Source: Bradyrhizobiaceae bacterium
Lineage (GTDB): Bacteria; Pseudomonadota; Alphaproteobacteria; Rhizobiales; Xanthobacteraceae
NCBI GenBank assembly: GCA_003963145.1
Contig: RXJJ01000004.1
Span: 1,482-64,661, forward strand
Length of the DNA: 63,180 bases
Reading direction: 5' to 3'
Position numbers and translations under genes: made by a program. The notes under the pieces are model-generated. The model had not been told where the DNA came from, ran no database searches, and saw only the letters and a program-made list of their open reading frames with translations. Below, in pieces: positions 62,864 to 63,180 of this stretch (the first letter of the stretch is position 1; each line of letters starts with the position of its first letter).

Positions 62864-62881
62864 CGCCCCTCATGAGGGGCG
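62864..62881. other. 18-base palindrome at the repeat edge
   Basis: A perfect 18-base palindrome centred on TCATGA (62864-62881) lies about 12 bases after the -10 element of the promoter at 62824. It could fold as a 5' hairpin in a transcript, act as a repeat boundary or be a binding site. Confidence 0.6.
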
Positions 62882-63180
62882 CTCGCGATCGTCACGAACG
62901 CGGGGCGGGTGCGGTGGACGCGGCAGCGTCAGGCGCGATGTGAAGCGGGAGGGCGTCGCCTTGTTTTCAGGTGGGCGGCGTGACCCGCGGATGATCGCGC
63001 TGACGACGATGTTGTTGCGGACGGCCCAAATCGTGTGGTCCTGACGCCCCGGACGTGGCGTCAAGCCGGGGGCGGCGCGGCCTTCAACCGAAGGCGCAGT
63101 GCCGGTCGATCCGGCGACGGTGACAAACAAACGTGCGGTCACCGGGGAGAGCGCGACACAAGCCGTTAAAACCATTGCGT

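Larger units (their letters stand above)
62810..63180. repeat. Right-edge region: consensus promoter and dispersed repeat
   Basis: A GC-rich stretch begins abruptly near 62860, just after the AT-rich cassette. From about 62860 to the end the text reads like a repeated intergenic element I recall from Bradyrhizobium and relatives, with the characteristic ATGTGAAGCGGGAGG and CAAGCCGTTAAAACC pieces. It is truncated by the window end. An apparent 101-residue leftward ORF inside it (62870-63175) is likely not a gene. Identity with other copies cannot be tested here. Confidence 0.6.

Noticed and set aside
62870-63175. 101-residue leftward open frame
   Set aside because: It lies within a repeat segment and has a Pro/Arg/Ala composition without structure; such frames in this repeat are usually spurious.

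Overview
The window looks like chromosomal DNA of an alphaproteobacterium of the Bradyrhizobiaceae/Nitrobacteraceae (Afipia, Oligotropha, Nitrobacter, Rhodopseudomonas or Bradyrhizobium type). The reasons are the GC-rich coding style, the many family-specific proteins (NDUFA12-type complex I subunit, DUF2155, BA14K, CreA, a ClpS2-type adaptor, large DUF3971/AsmA protein), the gene neighbourhoods, and a repeat at the right end of a kind I recall from this group. The genus cannot be fixed from the sequence alone. I see no rRNA, tRNA, CRISPR or insertion sequence.

Layout. 0-4.5 kb: a cysteine desulfurase (probably the edge of a suf Fe-S cluster locus lying to the left), an alpha/beta hydrolase, anmK and tyrS. 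4.5-16 kb: envelope genes (a 1.2 kb-residue AsmA-like protein, bcp peroxiredoxin, M23 murein hydrolase, PBP1a, AmiC-type amidase), with prfB carrying a classic programmed frameshift. 16-24.5 kb: RNase E with a very unusual His/Asp-rich insertion, dctA, an aminotransferase, a periplasmic M48 protease and a DsbA-like protein. 24.6-30.8 kb: aroQ-accB-accC, then a tightly overlapping histidine kinase/response regulator/response regulator-kinase set and aat. 30.9-39.7 kb: DUF2155, NDUFA12, an MscS channel, BA14K protein, an autotransporter, a Sel1 protein, a K+ channel, clpS2 and a conserved 66-residue protein. 39.8-51.6 kb: an RND efflux pump, an SMR transporter, several small secreted or membrane proteins, CreA, an L,D-transpeptidase, a polysaccharide deacetylase, a DHFR-like protein, an alpha/beta hydrolase and a DoxX protein. 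51.7-61.0 kb: maeB, aspS, rnd, ppx and ppk, with a PHO box in front of ppk.

The anomaly is at 61.2-62.8 kb. Immediately beyond ppk, GC content falls to about 40% in a hand-counted sample and codon choice changes to AT-rich codons. Two overlapping genes sit here: a GlnD-like nucleotidyltransferase of unknown target and a 2H (LigT-like) phosphoesterase. They look horizontally acquired, are translationally coupled, and end next to a consensus sigma-70 promoter and a dispersed repeat. This make-or-modify / cleave pair is the best candidate for an undescribed system in the window; its function is not known and I do not assign one.

Functional links: the ppk-ppx pair handles polyphosphate under likely PhoB control; PBP1a, AmiC, M23, L,D-transpeptidase, AnmK and the deacetylase all act on peptidoglycan or wall-derived sugars; Aat makes Leu/Phe N-degrons that ClpS adaptors read; accB/accC start fatty acid synthesis.
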